DNA from: Candidatus Limnocylindrales bacterium
Lineage (GTDB): Bacteria > Moduliflexota > Moduliflexia > Moduliflexales > JAUQPW01
NCBI GenBank assembly: GCA_035559535.1
Contig: DATMBG010000039.1
Span: forward strand, 12,816-76,815
Reading direction: 5' to 3'
DNA: 64,000 nt
Shown here: one piece after another, positions 1 through 9,134 of the stretch
Position numbering within the stretch: the first letter of the stretch is position 1
Layout of the letters: every line of letters starts with the position of its first letter
Notes under the pieces: model-generated
Databases searched by the model: none
Told to the model about the DNA's origin: nothing
The model's input: the letters and a program-made list of their open reading frames with translations, nothing else
Made by a program: the position numbers and the translations under genes

Positions 1-2
1 AA

Positions 3-398
3 AGGCGTGGGAATTTTTTTCCTGGTGTTTTTCATCGTCTTCGTCGCGTTTCATTAGATTTGATCGAGAATCTCAAAGAGATAACCTTTTTTGCTTTTGT
101 GGGATTTGGTATGTTTTTTCTTAATTTTGTTCCCGGGCTTGGGACAGGATTAAATACCTTATGGATATGGATATTTCTGGCTTTCGAGTTTTTGAGCTAT
201 CCGTTGAGTCGTAGGCGTTACTCTTTCCGGCAGAAACTCAGGATTATCTGGGATTACAAGGAGCTGACCCTTGGATTCGGCCTGGGCGTTTTTCTGATTC
301 TTCTGGTTCCTCTGCTCAATTTTATTTGTATTCCGATTTCTGTTGTGGGCGGAACCTTGCTTTATCTCCAGGAGATGGAAAAGACGGTAAAGGAGTAA
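3..398 (+). CDS. EI24/CysZ-family membrane protein, 3' part only
   Basis: The frame is open to the left edge of the window, so the start is missing; an internal TTG at 60 is not needed as a start. Seen: about 132 residues with hydrophobic helices, a basic amphipathic stretch (LSRRRYSFRQKLRII) and the closing motif FGLGVFLILLVPLLN followed by PISVVGGTLL. This helix-loop-helix ending with a proline-rich core and a GATLL-like end is typical of the C-terminal half of EI24/CysZ proteins, which are about 230-260 residues. CysZ transports sulfate in enterobacteria, but many EI24 members are uncharacterised and no sulfur genes are nearby, so the substrate is left open. The stop codon TAA lies inside the palindrome at 394-423. 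Confidence 0.75.
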   Translation, partial: RRGNFFPGVFHRLRRVSLDLIENLKEITFFAFVGFGMFFLNFVPGLGTGLNTLWIWIFLAFEFLSYPLSRRRYSFRQKLRIIWDYKELTLGFGLGVFLILLVPLLNFICIPISVVGGTLLYLQEMEKTVKE

Positions 399-423
399 GG
401 GTGGGAGGCCTCCCACCCCTACT
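394..423. repeat. 15-bp-arm palindrome between convergent genes
   Basis: The arms 394-408 and 409-423 are complementary apart from one mismatch, with no loop (centre GGGAGGCCTCCC). The ends read AGTA..GGGT and ACCCCTACT, the GTAGGGG..CCCCTAC form seen again near 30.95, 42.25 and 60.06 kb. The left arm contains the stop codon of the EI24-like gene, and hisF ends 6 bases to the right on the other strand. It probably acts as a two-way terminator as well as being a member of a dispersed repeat family. Confidence 0.75.
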
Positions 424-428
424 CAATG

Positions 429-1214
429 TTAGATTCTTACGTGAACCCCCCGTTGGTGGAGGTAGGCCTTAGCCTCCGGGATAGTATATTCCCGGAAGTG
501 AAAAATAGAAGCAGCCAGAACTGCATCGGCTTTTCCTGCGGTCAGTCCTTCGTAGAGATGTTGGAGATTTCCGACTCCCCCCGAGGCAATTACCGGAATA
601 CGAACGGCTTCAGATACCGCCCGGGTTAAGGGGATATCGTAACCCTGTTTGGTTCCGTCTTGATCCATACTGGTTAAAAGGATCTCACCAGCTCCGAGTT
701 CTTCAACCTGGCAAGCCCATTCCAGAACATCGAGCCCTGCAGGAGTTCTTCCACCGTGAATATAAACTTCCCAACTTTCCGTCGGTTCAGAGGATCTGGT
801 GGGAGGGGAGGTACGGCGTCTGGCATCGATAGCCACGACGATACATTGAGAACCAAACCGTTCAGCCCCTTCTCGAATGATCTCGGGGGTTAAGACGGCC
901 GCTGTATTGATAGAGACTTTGTCGGCTCCGGCTCTCAGGAGATTGCGGATATCCTCTACTTTTTTAATTCCCCCCCCTACAGTAAGGGGCATGAATACTT
1001 CCGCGGCCGTTCTTCGTACCACGTCGATCATGATCTCTCTCTTTTCGTAGGAGGCAGTGATATCCAAAAAGGTCAGTTCATCGGCTCCCTGTTGATCATA
1101 GATTTTTGCAATTTCCACCGGATCTCCTGCGTCCCTGAGGTTAAGGAATTTAACCCCTTTCACTACACGTCCGGCTTTAACATCCAAGCAGGGGATAATA
1201 CGTTTGGTGAGCAT
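429..1214 (-). CDS. hisF: Imidazole glycerol phosphate synthase cyclase subunit HisF
   Basis: HisF is the (beta/alpha)8-barrel subunit that uses ammonia from HisH to convert PRFAR to imidazole glycerol phosphate and AICAR, in cytoplasmic histidine synthesis. At 261 residues it is a little longer than the usual 250-258, because of an insert around residues 132-145 ([15 protein letters not shown] region) that is common in this family. Catalytic Asp11 (IIPCLD) and Asp130 (VVAID) are present, as are the phosphate-binding loops VGGGI and ASGGVG. It lies 128 bases downstream of hisA on the same strand, probably co-transcribed with it. No hisH is in the window, so the glutaminase partner must be encoded elsewhere. 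Confidence 0.97.
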   Translation of the reverse strand: MLTKRIIPCLDVKAGRVVKGVKFLNLRDAGDPVEIAKIYDQQGADELTFLDITASYEKREIMIDVVRRTAAEVFMPLTVGGGIKKVEDIRNLLRAGADKVSINTAAVLTPEIIREGAERFGSQCIVVAIDARRRTSPPTRSSEPTESWEVYIHGGRTPAGLDVLEWACQVEELGAGEILLTSMDQDGTKQGYDIPLTRAVSEAVRIPVIASGGVGNLQHLYEGLTAGKADAVLAASIFHFREYTIPEAKAYLHQRGVHVRI

Positions 1215-1342
1215 ACTAAATTCTGAAGGTCATGGGCAAAAGGCAAACCAGGAGGTTCCTTAGAATCCTTTTTACTTTTTGCCCCTTCATCAAAGCTCAG
1301 GATAGGCTTTTATCCCTTTGCCTCCTTCTATTCTTTTGGTTT

Positions 1343-2071
1343 TTATTTTCCCCTGGCAAGTTTAATGGCTTCGGCCAGGTTAAAATTATGAAGATATAAA
1401 GCTTTTCCGACAATAGCTCCGATAACCCCCATATCCTGGAAGGGCAACAGCCTTTGGATATCTTCCAGGGTCGAGATACCTCCGGAAGCAATAACAGGTT
1501 TGTGGCTACCCAGGACGATAGTTCGAAGACCGTTCAAATTGGGTCCTGTGAGCATCCCATCTCGTTGGGTATCTGTGTAAATGATTGCTTCGATGGGGCT
1601 GTCTTCAAGTAGCCGGACCAGGTCGGTAGCCTTTAATTCGGTTACTTCCCTCCAGCCTTGGATGGAGACTTTTCCATCCCGGGCATCGATTCCGACCAGA
1701 ATATTTCCCGGGAAAGCCCGGCAGGCTTCTTTGACAAAGTCAGGTTGTTGAAAGGCTATAGTCCCCAGAATAACCCGTCTGGCACCGGCCATAAGGGCCT
1801 GTTCGATGGCTTTTAAAGTTCGAAGTCCTCCGCCCAATTGAATAGGTATCGAAACGGATTCGGCTATTTCACGAACAACTTCCAAATTTTGAGGTTCGCC
1901 CCTAAAGGCTCCGTCCAGATCAACCACATGTAAAAGCCCGGCGCCCTGGTCTTCCCAATGTTTCGCCATAGCCGGTGGATCTTCACTAAATACGGTCTCC
2001 TGGTTTAACTTCCCCTGGGTAAGGCGCACGCACTTCCCCTGGTGCAAATCAATGGCAGGGATAATCTCCAT
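1343..2071 (-). CDS. hisA: ProFAR isomerase HisA
   Basis: HisA performs the Amadori-type isomerisation of ProFAR to PRFAR, the step just before HisF. The 242-residue protein starts MEIIPAIDL. Catalytic Asp8 and Asp129 (LVGIDA) are in place, and the two phosphate-binding motifs QLGGGLR and ASGGI are visible, with the half-barrel repeat typical of HisA/HisF. It starts 27 bases after the end of the CorC-like gene and is followed on the same strand by hisF. Between hisA and hisF (1215-1342) there is only a short inverted repeat (GGGCAAAA near 1230 and its complement near 1280) and no gene. Confidence 0.97.
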   Translation of the reverse strand: MEIIPAIDLHQGKCVRLTQGKLNQETVFSEDPPAMAKHWEDQGAGLLHVVDLDGAFRGEPQNLEVVREIAESVSIPIQLGGGLRTLKAIEQALMAGARRVILGTIAFQQPDFVKEACRAFPGNILVGIDARDGKVSIQGWREVTELKATDLVRLLEDSPIEAIIYTDTQRDGMLTGPNLNGLRTIVLGSHKPVIASGGISTLEDIQRLLPFQDMGVIGAIVGKALYLHNFNLAEAIKLARGK

Positions 2072-2098
2072 CTTCCGTTCTTCCTTTCTTCTATTTTC

Positions 2099-3406
2099 TT
2101 ATTTTTTAGGTAATTTTTCGATTTTAACCTTTGCGATTCGCTTGGAATCCATATCCACGACGGTTAGTTTATATCCTTCATAGGTAACGATTTCACCGCC
2201 CTTGGGTAGTCTTTGAAGCTTGGACAGCATAAACCCGGCGATGGTATCATATTCCGGAGATTCCGGGAAAGGCAGATTTTGTTCGGACTGTAAATCCCGG
2301 ATCGTTACAGACCCATCGACCACCAGAGAGCCATCTTTGAGGACTTCGATAGGTCCTTTATCTTCTGTTTCCGATTCATCTCGAATTTCGCCTACAATCT
2401 CCTCCAGGAGGTCTTCCAGGGTAACCAATCCCGCTACTTCTCCGTACTCATTGACAACGATGGCCATGTGCATACGCCGTCGCCGGAGTTCACTCAGCAA
2501 ATCACTGATCATAATCGTATCGGGGACTAAGTAGGCTTTATGGACAAGCTCCCTTAAAACGATCGGTTTCCCTTCGGCCAGGACCTCGATGACATCCTTG
2601 TTATATAAGATACCCACGATATTATCCAGGGTGTCCTCATAAACCGGGATTCGCGAATATCCACTCTCTACCAGAGCTTTGACGACGTCTTGGGAAGGTG
2701 TATTGACTTCAATGGCATAAATTTTTACCCTCGGAACCATGACTTCCCGAACGGAAGTATCTGCAAACTCAAAGACGCTGTGGATTAGCTCATGTTCAGT
2801 TTCATCGAAAACACCCCGATCGGCTCCTTCCTTAATCATATACTTAACTTCTTCCTCCGAAACAATGGAGGCCTGGGGGTTTTCTTCCACACCTAACATT
2901 TTCAAGATGATATTTGTGGAAAAAGTCAGGATCTTAACCGGGGCCGAGGAGATCCGGGACAACAGATCGATAGGTTTTACGACCCAGGAGGCCACCCGTT
3001 CGGGGTTGGTCAGGGCAATGGACTTAGGAACCAGTTCCCCTAGGACCAGGGACAAATAGGAAAGGGTAATCACCACGATTCCGAAAGCAAGAGATTGGCT
3101 CCAGTTTTGAAGAATTGGTATCTTTTCAAGTAAAGGTTGTAAGAATTGAACGGCTGCTGCACCGCCGAAGACAGAAGCCATAGTTCCGACTAACGTGACC
3201 CCGATCTGGACGATAGCTAGAAGGCGATCGGGTTCTTGCTTGAGTTGATCGACAATCTTAGCCCATGGGACACCTTCTTCGACCAGTTGGAGGATTTTAC
3301 TTTTGCGACTGGAGATAACAGCAATCTCTGCAGCAGAGAAAAATCCGTTGAGGAGAATTAAAAAAAGGATGATTACCAGTTCAAATAAAAATTGTTCAGC
3401 CGTCAT
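2099..3406 (-). CDS. CNNM/CorC (HlyC) family membrane protein with CBS pair
   Basis: 435 residues in the standard family order. First is an N-terminal CNNM/DUF21 domain (about residues 1-190) with four hydrophobic segments, including FELVIILFLILLNGFFSAAE and the family signature GELVPKSIAL. Then come two CBS domains (about 205-330, with VMVPRVKIYAIE and VNEYGEVAGLVTLEDLLEEIVGEI) and a C-terminal CorC_HlyC domain (about 345-430, DGSVTIRDL). Such proteins are described as Mg2+/Co2+ efflux or resistance factors, and the old name hemolysin is misleading. It is the first gene of a probable CorC-hisA-hisF transcription unit. Only membrane location and domain order are visible here; ion specificity is inferred from the family. 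Confidence 0.9.
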   Translation of the reverse strand: MTAEQFLFELVIILFLILLNGFFSAAEIAVISSRKSKILQLVEEGVPWAKIVDQLKQEPDRLLAIVQIGVTLVGTMASVFGGAAAVQFLQPLLEKIPILQNWSQSLAFGIVVITLSYLSLVLGELVPKSIALTNPERVASWVVKPIDLLSRISSAPVKILTFSTNIILKMLGVEENPQASIVSEEEVKYMIKEGADRGVFDETEHELIHSVFEFADTSVREVMVPRVKIYAIEVNTPSQDVVKALVESGYSRIPVYEDTLDNIVGILYNKDVIEVLAEGKPIVLRELVHKAYLVPDTIMISDLLSELRRRRMHMAIVVNEYGEVAGLVTLEDLLEEIVGEIRDESETEDKGPIEVLKDGSLVVDGSVTIRDLQSEQNLPFPESPEYDTIAGFMLSKLQRLPKGGEIVTYEGYKLTVVDMDSKRIAKVKIEKLPKK

Positions 3407-3417
3407 ACTGAAGTTAG

Positions 3418-3545
3418 AAGCAAGAAGCCAGAAGCGAGAAGCCAGGAGTTTTAATCTTCATTTCTTGCTTCCCATACCCCTGGAGTTATCTTTTAGATCC
3501 GTCCCTGCCTTGTTTATTTCCTGCTTCTTGCTTCTTATCTATTGC
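3418..3545. repeat. Purine-rich low-complexity inverted repeat between lpd and CorC gene
   Basis: The left part repeats GAAGC-type units (AGAAGCAAGAAGCCAGAAGC...), and the right part carries the complementary CTTCTTGCTTCT-type units near 3522-3538. Together they form an imperfect long inverted repeat that fills the gap. It resembles, but differs in unit from, the GGGAGTGT repeats at 4973-5040 and inside the GTPase genes. Confidence 0.6.
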
Positions 3546-4961
3546 TTACTGCCTAGGTTTTTTGGGGGGCATATGGATTACTTTTCCGAGGACATCGAGG
3601 GCGGCTTCTCCCATAGCTTCGGTAAGTGTCGGATGGGCATGAATGGAATGGGCAATATCTTCGGCGGTAGCTTCCAGGTTCATGGCTAATACAGGTTCGG
3701 CAATCAGATCCGTTACATGGGGACCCAACATATGAACTCCTAAAATCTCCCCGTATTTCGCATCGGTTATGATTTTAATAAATCCTTCTCGCTCTCCCAG
3801 AATGGTCGCTTTTGAATTGGCTGCAAAGGGAAATTTTCCAACTCTAATCTCCCCGACCTTTTCCCGAGCTTGTTTTTCGGTCAAACCGACACTGGCGACT
3901 TCGGGGATTGTATAGATACATCGCGGAACAGTATTATAATTCATGTGACCTCCTTCCCCTAAAGCATTTTCTACGGCCGCTATACCTTGATGGGAGGCAG
4001 CATGGGCCAGCATGATTTTACGGGTAACATCCCCAATGGCATAAATTCCAGGAACATTGGTTTCCATCCGATCGTTAATAACTACGGCACCTCGGTCCAG
4101 GGCCACCCCTATTTTTTCAAGGCCCAAATCTTCAGAGAAGGGTCTTCGCCCCACGGCAACCAGGACAATCTGGGCCGAAAATTTTTTCTCTCCGTCCTTG
4201 GTTAAAACCGTTACGATTTTATGACCCGCCGTTCCATTACCGATCTCCTTAACCTGGGCACCGGTGTAGACTTCAATCCCGTCTTTCTGGATAATCTTCT
4301 GAAGTCCCAGGGCGATTTCTTCATCTTCCGTTGGAATGATTTGGGGGAGCATTTCTATGACCGTTACTTTACTCCCTAGCTTACCAAAAATCGTCGCCCA
4401 CTCTACCCCGATGTAACCACCTCCAATGATAATCACGCTTTGGGGCAATTCTTTAAGTTCAAAGGCCCCATCACTGTTGATAACTCCTTCTGAGTCGATT
4501 CCGGGAATCGGGATGCTGGAAGGAACCGAACCGGTTGCTATAACAATTTTTTCGGCACTGACCGTTGTGCGGGTTCCTGCTTTTTCAGTCACCTCTATTT
4601 CATGGGTGGAGAGGAACTTTCCTTTTCCTTGGATAATATCAATTCCATTACTTTTGAGAAGAGATCGGGCTCCTGCGGAGAGGGTTTTTACGGCTATATC
4701 CTTCCGTTTGCTCATCTTATCGTAATCTACCGAGATTTCCCCAACATTTACACCGTAATCCTTGGCATGTCTTGCAATCTCAACCAATTCGGCTCCCCGT
4801 AAAAGAGCCTTGGAAGGAATACATCCGCGCAGGACACAGGTACCTCCAATTTCATCCATTTCCACTACAGCCGTTTTAGCTCCCAGTTGTGCTGCCCGAA
4901 TAGCAGCCACGTACCCTCCTGGACCACCTCCAATAAATAAGATATTGTAATCGTATGGCAT
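3546..4961 (-). CDS. lpdA: Dihydrolipoamide dehydrogenase (E3)
   Basis: This FAD- and NAD-dependent disulfide reductase re-oxidises lipoyl groups of the 2-oxoacid dehydrogenase or glycine cleavage complexes. The 471 residues are normal length. Visible motifs: the N-terminal FAD-binding GGGPGGYVAAIRAAQLG, the redox disulfide GGTCVLRGCIPSK (CxxxxC), the NAD-binding IIGGGYIGVEWA, the second FAD motif GIYAIGDV, and the C-terminal His-Glu dyad in HAHPTLTEA. No E1/E2 gene is nearby, so its parent complex cannot be told from context. It sits in a leftward cluster between the M16 pair and the CorC gene, separated from both by repeat-rich spacers. Confidence 0.96.
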   Translation of the reverse strand: MPYDYNILFIGGGPGGYVAAIRAAQLGAKTAVVEMDEIGGTCVLRGCIPSKALLRGAELVEIARHAKDYGVNVGEISVDYDKMSKRKDIAVKTLSAGARSLLKSNGIDIIQGKGKFLSTHEIEVTEKAGTRTTVSAEKIVIATGSVPSSIPIPGIDSEGVINSDGAFELKELPQSVIIIGGGYIGVEWATIFGKLGSKVTVIEMLPQIIPTEDEEIALGLQKIIQKDGIEVYTGAQVKEIGNGTAGHKIVTVLTKDGEKKFSAQIVLVAVGRRPFSEDLGLEKIGVALDRGAVVINDRMETNVPGIYAIGDVTRKIMLAHAASHQGIAAVENALGEGGHMNYNTVPRCIYTIPEVASVGLTEKQAREKVGEIRVGKFPFAANSKATILGEREGFIKIITDAKYGEILGVHMLGPHVTDLIAEPVLAMNLEATAEDIAHSIHAHPTLTEAMGEAALDVLGKVIHMPPKKPRQ

Positions 4962-4972
4962 GATGTCTTAAG

Positions 4973-5040
4973 TATGGGAGTGTGGGAGTGTGGAAGTGTA
5001 AGCCTATAGATTTTGTTTACCTCTACACTCCTACACCTGA
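4973..5040. repeat. GGGAGTGT-type inverted repeat overlapping the end of the M16 partner gene
   Basis: On the + strand a head of GGGAGTGT units (about 4976-5000) is followed by a short AT-rich centre and a tail of CTACACTCCTACACC (about 5020-5036). This is the purine/pyrimidine head-tail form seen again inside both GTPase genes. The tail overlaps the last codons of the upstream M16 gene, so its final residues SGVGV and stop codon TAG are encoded by the repeat. Confidence 0.6.
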
Positions 5041-6297
5041 CTGAGGTTTTACTTTTCCTACCACGACCAGCGAATAATTAACCGGATCCAGATATTTCTG
5101 GGCAACCCGTTGGATATCCTCTGCAGTTACCCTGCGAATGAGGTCGGGGTATTTACGCAGATAATCGAAACCCAGATGATATTTTTCAGCAGATATAAGA
5201 TAACTGGCTAATTGATTGCTGGTTTCAAATTTAAAGACATAACTTCCAGTCAAATAATTCTTGGCATTTTCCAGTTCTTCCTCGGATACCCGCTCCTTCT
5301 GGATTAGTTCAATCTCTCGAAGAAATCCTTCTATAGCCCTGTCTTTATTCTCAGGAGAGGTGCCTATGTAAGCCGTAAAAACCCCGGGTTCCTCGGTTGC
5401 AGAGGGTGTAATATGGGCATAAACCGTATAGGCAAGTCCTTGCTCATCCCGCAGCTTTCTGGAAATCCGGTCGGTAAAACCGGGCCCTGTTCCTAAAATA
5501 TAATCCATAACCCGTAAGGCATAGTAGTCTGGATTATCCCGGGTAATCCCCAAATGCCCCAGATAGATATGGAGCTGTTCTTTTTCTTTGTAAATATATT
5601 TTACCCGGGGTTTGGTTGGACCGACGGCCCGTAAGGATAACCGCTCAGAGGCTCCTACTAAAGGTTTCCTGGGCCAATCACCAAAATATTTCTCAATCTT
5701 TTCACGGGCTTCCTCTTCACTTAAATCCCCCACAACGGCCAGGATGGTATTATTGGGAACAAAATAGGTCTCATAATAATTCACTACATCTGAACGGCAA
5801 AGGGTTTTAACCGTTCTCGTATATCCTTTTCCGGGGCGATGATAGGGATGATCCCCATAAACCAGTTCTCGAAAAGCCTGATACGCGACGATATTGGGAT
5901 CATCCTGTTCACTTTTGATGGCAGCCAGTTGTTTATTTCGTTCTTTAATTACCTCTTGTTCATCGAACAGGGCATTTTTCAGTATATCCGATACAATATC
6001 CAGAGCAATATCCACATCTTTGCTCAGGATTTGAGCGAATACGCCGGTACTGGAAGTCTCCAAATTACCTCCAATGAAATCCATGATTTGGGCAATTTCC
6101 AGCCCGCTTCGGTTTTTGGTCCCCTCGTCCAAAAGCGTTCCAACCAGATAAGCGAGTCCGGCTTTGTCTTCTGGTTCATGCTTTTGCCCGGCATCTACAA
6201 AAGCCTCTATGGCAACAATAGGATAAAATCGGTTTTCTAAAAAAAGAACGGTTAATCCGTTGGCCAGAACCCATTTCTTCGGTTCGAAATCCTTCAT
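5023..6297 (-). CDS. M16-family protein without zinc motif (partner subunit)
   Basis: 424 residues with the two-lobe M16 fold. At the place of the HxxEH zinc site the sequence reads GLAYLVGTLLDEGT, so the metal ligands are missing. The C-terminal-lobe landmark is present: DRISRKLRDEQGLAYTVYA. In two-chain M16 systems the second chain lacks the metal but helps bind peptide, and the first 4 bases of this gene overlap the end of the active M16 gene (ATGA). That supports translational coupling and a 1:1 complex. The N-terminus has no signal peptide from the chosen ATG, so cytoplasmic location is possible. The last residues are repeat-derived (see 4973-5040). Confidence 0.9.
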   Translation of the reverse strand: MKDFEPKKWVLANGLTVLFLENRFYPIVAIEAFVDAGQKHEPEDKAGLAYLVGTLLDEGTKNRSGLEIAQIMDFIGGNLETSSTGVFAQILSKDVDIALDIVSDILKNALFDEQEVIKERNKQLAAIKSEQDDPNIVAYQAFRELVYGDHPYHRPGKGYTRTVKTLCRSDVVNYYETYFVPNNTILAVVGDLSEEEAREKIEKYFGDWPRKPLVGASERLSLRAVGPTKPRVKYIYKEKEQLHIYLGHLGITRDNPDYYALRVMDYILGTGPGFTDRISRKLRDEQGLAYTVYAHITPSATEEPGVFTAYIGTSPENKDRAIEGFLREIELIQKERVSEEELENAKNYLTGSYVFKFETSNQLASYLISAEKYHLGFDYLRKYPDLIRRVTAEDIQRVAQKYLDPVNYSLVVVGKVKPQSGVGV

Positions 6298-7571
6298 TCC
6301 TCTATTCTCCTGTTCTTTCTTGTTTTCTCCGGAACGGCCCAGCCTACCGTCTTGTTTTCATCCACGAAATACTGGTTAACAACCCGAACGATATCTTCTT
6401 GGGAAACTTTTTCGATATTTTCCAGATAAGTGTTCAGGAAATCGTAATGAAGGGTTGTCTCATAATATCCAAGAGCTTTCGCCAGATTATAGGCTGTTTC
6501 TTGATCAAAAATAAAATCCGCGGAAATGATATTTTTAGCCCGTTGCAGCTCATGGTCTGGAATACCTTCCTGTTTGATTCGATCTAACTCCTCCATAAGG
6601 ATTTTTTCGACTTTTCCCAGACTTTTACCGGGTCGTAGCTCGGCGTAGATAAAGAAGGCACCTTCATATTTCCGCGCATCATGGGAGGCACGAACAAAGT
6701 TAACCAATTTCTCTTTTTCGACTAATCTCTGATAGAGGCGAGAACTCTTTCCCGAACTTAATAGGGTATCCAGTACATCCAGGGGGTAATTGTCCGGATG
6801 ACCGATTTTAGTCGTATGATAGCCCATTTCCAAACGTCCCACCTGGGTGTCTTGAACAATTTTGAATCGATGTTCCCCACGCTGTTTGGGTTCTCGGGAA
6901 GTAACAGGAAGAGGCGGAGGGCCCGGAGGGATGGGATCAAAAAGCCGATGAATCTTCTCTAAGGTTTTACCCGTGTCAAAATCTCCTACGATGACGAGGG
7001 TTGCATTATTAGGCAGATAATAGGTATTGTAATACTGAATGACGGCTTCTCGGGGTATTTGTTCGATGTCCTCTTGCCATCCAATGATGGGATGATGATA
7101 GGGATGGACACGAAACATGGTGGCTTCCAACTCCACTTCTAATAATCCCCAAGGGGAATCTAAACTTCTTTTCATTTCTTCAAGGACCACTTTTCGTTCC
7201 AGCTCGAATTCTTCGGGGTCAAATAGACAATTCCGCATCCGATTGGCCTCAATTTCCAAAGCCACTTCCCACCGATCCGAGGCAAAGTTAAAAAAATAAG
7301 CGGTATAATCATGGGACGTGAACGCATTATTATGACCGCCATGGACCATGGTTTTTAGATCGATCTCTCCTTTACGATATCGGTCGGTACCCTTGAACAT
7401 GAGATGCTCTAAAAAGTGAGATAAACCGGTTTCCCCCTTCCTTTCGTTCACCGAGCCCACTTTATACCAGATCATACTGCACACAACCGGTAAGTGGTGC
7501 TTTTCCAGAGTCAGAACCTTAAGTCCGTTCTCCAATAGGGTTTCTTGAATATTACCTTTTAATAAAGTCAA
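6294..7571 (-). CDS. M16-family zinc metallopeptidase (catalytic chain)
   Basis: 425 residues. The inverted zinc motif is clear in GLSHFLEHLMFKGT (HxxEH), with the downstream glutamate ligand in ERKVVLEEMKRS. The C-lobe signature GKSSRLYQRLVEKEKLV is also present. It belongs to the family of processing peptidases and pitrilysin-like enzymes that degrade or clip short peptides. It forms a coupled pair with the metal-less M16 gene that follows. The start chosen is TTG at 7571 with AAGGAGGG about 11 bases upstream. An ATG closer to the Shine-Dalgarno is out of frame and would give only a nine-codon peptide overlapping the start. Confidence 0.92.
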   Translation of the reverse strand: MTLLKGNIQETLLENGLKVLTLEKHHLPVVCSMIWYKVGSVNERKGETGLSHFLEHLMFKGTDRYRKGEIDLKTMVHGGHNNAFTSHDYTAYFFNFASDRWEVALEIEANRMRNCLFDPEEFELERKVVLEEMKRSLDSPWGLLEVELEATMFRVHPYHHPIIGWQEDIEQIPREAVIQYYNTYYLPNNATLVIVGDFDTGKTLEKIHRLFDPIPPGPPPLPVTSREPKQRGEHRFKIVQDTQVGRLEMGYHTTKIGHPDNYPLDVLDTLLSSGKSSRLYQRLVEKEKLVNFVRASHDARKYEGAFFIYAELRPGKSLGKVEKILMEELDRIKQEGIPDHELQRAKNIISADFIFDQETAYNLAKALGYYETTLHYDFLNTYLENIEKVSQEDIVRVVNQYFVDENKTVGWAVPEKTRKNRRIEE

Positions 7572-7891
7572 ATATTTTCATCCCTCCTTATGTTTTTATT
7601 TTATTAAATCTTATCCTCTTAATCCTCCTATATAAGGGATTGATAGATTTATTATTATACGTTAAAAGCCTAGGGTTATCAAGAAATTTTTTATACCTTC
7701 TACAATTTGACGAATTACCCCTTCTCCAGGAAAAAGCCCTCTGATTCCACAAAGATGATCCTCTAGAGTCACCTTACCGGATGGAATTATAGATTTTGCC
7801 GGAATATGTCCCTTGACGAAGAGGAGGTTCCAGATATACCCTAGAGCAGTAAACCCAAAATCGATAAGAGTAAGAGAAAGGAGAAAAGAAA
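7572..7891. promoter_or_regulatory. 320-base divergent intergenic region
   Basis: This separates the leftward M16 genes from the rightward dehydrogenase and must hold promoters for both. The part next to the M16 gene (7590-7665) is very AT-rich. The rest contains no ORF with a good ribosome site on either strand. I see no convincing paired -35/-10 boxes, repeats or operators. Confidence 0.4.
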
Positions 7892-8938
7892 ATGGAGAGT
7901 GTACGTGTGGAATGGAAAGCTTTACAGGAATTTGCGACCCAGGTATTTGAAGGGTTGGGGATGCCACCCGGGGATGCGGCCAAGGAAGCTGAAGTGCTCC
8001 TATGGGCCAACCTACGTGGTGTGGATTCCCATGGCGTCCAATTAATTGCTTCTTATTTGAAGCAGGTGGATGCAGGTGTGATGAATCCAAAGCCTCGTAT
8101 TCAGATTATTAAGGAGACTCCTGCTACGATATTCGTTGAAGCCGACCGGGCTTTTGGACCTATTGTTACTACTTTTACCATGGAGAAGGTCATGGAAAAA
8201 GCACGGGAAGTGGGGATAGGTTGGGGATTGATTCGCAACACAACCCATCAGGGGGCCATGGGTTACTACAGTCAGATGGCTGCCGCGCAGGACATGGCCG
8301 GTATTGCCGTAGTCAGCAGCCCACCCAATATGGCCCCTCCTGGGGCCCGAGCGGCAGGGACCCATAACAGCCCTATTTCCATTGCAGTGCCCGGTAAGAC
8401 CCGTAAATTCATTACCCTGGATATGGCAACCAGTGTGGTTGCCTGGGGTAAACTGCTGGTGGCCATCGATAAGGGAGAATCCATCCCCAAAGAATGGGGT
8501 TTGGACAAAGATGGACGCCCGACGACGGATCCTAAACAGGTTGCTTTCCTGCAGCCAGCCGGAGGATATAAAGGTTACGGTCTGGCCTTGATGTTCGAAT
8601 GTTTATCGGGCCTGATGGCCGGTAATCCTTTAATCACAGCCATTCTGCTCAAGCAAACGCAAGGATCCCCGGTTATCCAAAATAGCTTTGTGGGGGCCAT
8701 TAATATCGGTAACTTCACAGATATTAACGAGTACAAAGAGAATGTTGATAGATTGGTTGCGGCAATAAAGAGTCTACCAAGACAGGAAGGGGTTGAAGAG
8801 ATTTTCGTACCGGGAGAACCGGAGGAACGTGTCTATGAGGATCGAATTAAAAATGGGATTCCACTCCCCCCGGGGACCATCGAGAAACTACGAGCCGCCG
8901 CAGAGCGGTTTAAGCTTAAATTACCACCGGGTCTTTAA
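7892..8938 (+). CDS. Malate/L-lactate (Ldh_2) family NAD(P)-dependent dehydrogenase
   Basis: 348 residues of the type II malate/lactate dehydrogenase family, which also includes ureidoglycolate and sulfolactate dehydrogenases. These are NAD(P)-dependent 2-hydroxyacid oxidoreductases unrelated to classical LDH. Family landmarks: the N-terminal helical part with ANLRGVDSHGVQLI (the His of DSHG is the conserved active-site residue), NTTHQGAMGYYSQMAA, the SPPNMAPPGARAAGTHNSPI cofactor/substrate loop, and GGYKGYGLALMFECLSGLMAG. The start ATG has AAGGAG about 9 bases upstream. It precedes a CoA-transferase pair but is separated from it by a hairpin. The actual substrate cannot be read from sequence. 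Confidence 0.9.
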   Translation: MESVRVEWKALQEFATQVFEGLGMPPGDAAKEAEVLLWANLRGVDSHGVQLIASYLKQVDAGVMNPKPRIQIIKETPATIFVEADRAFGPIVTTFTMEKVMEKAREVGIGWGLIRNTTHQGAMGYYSQMAAAQDMAGIAVVSSPPNMAPPGARAAGTHNSPISIAVPGKTRKFITLDMATSVVAWGKLLVAIDKGESIPKEWGLDKDGRPTTDPKQVAFLQPAGGYKGYGLALMFECLSGLMAGNPLITAILLKQTQGSPVIQNSFVGAINIGNFTDINEYKENVDRLVAAIKSLPRQEGVEEIFVPGEPEERVYEDRIKNGIPLPPGTIEKLRAAAERFKLKLPPGL

Positions 8939-8973
8939 AACTTCTCTCCCACTCTCGTTAAATCCAGAGAAGA

Positions 8974-9002
8974 AAGGGCCGACCTTCAAGGTGCAGGCCC
9001 TT
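8974..9002 (+). terminator. Hairpin after the dehydrogenase gene
   Basis: AAGGGCC (8974-8980) pairs with GGCCCTT (8996-9002), and ACCTT-C-AAGGT is nested inside. It lies 36 bases after the stop codon. No long T-run follows, so termination efficiency is uncertain. Confidence 0.5.
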
Positions 9003-9134
9003 CTGGATGAAATCTCCTTGACAGGAAAAAACTCCTTCGGTTAAATATAAAGCAGGCAAATCGAAGAGTTTGTCTTATTTTATATATAAGTAAAGGTTAA
9101 TCGATTCGTTAAGAATATAAGGAGGTGAGTCCAT

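Noticed and set aside
5023-6297. Pseudogene status of the M16 gene without zinc ligands
   Set aside because: The frame is intact at full length and it is coupled to an active M16 gene; metal-less partner chains are normal in two-gene M16 systems.
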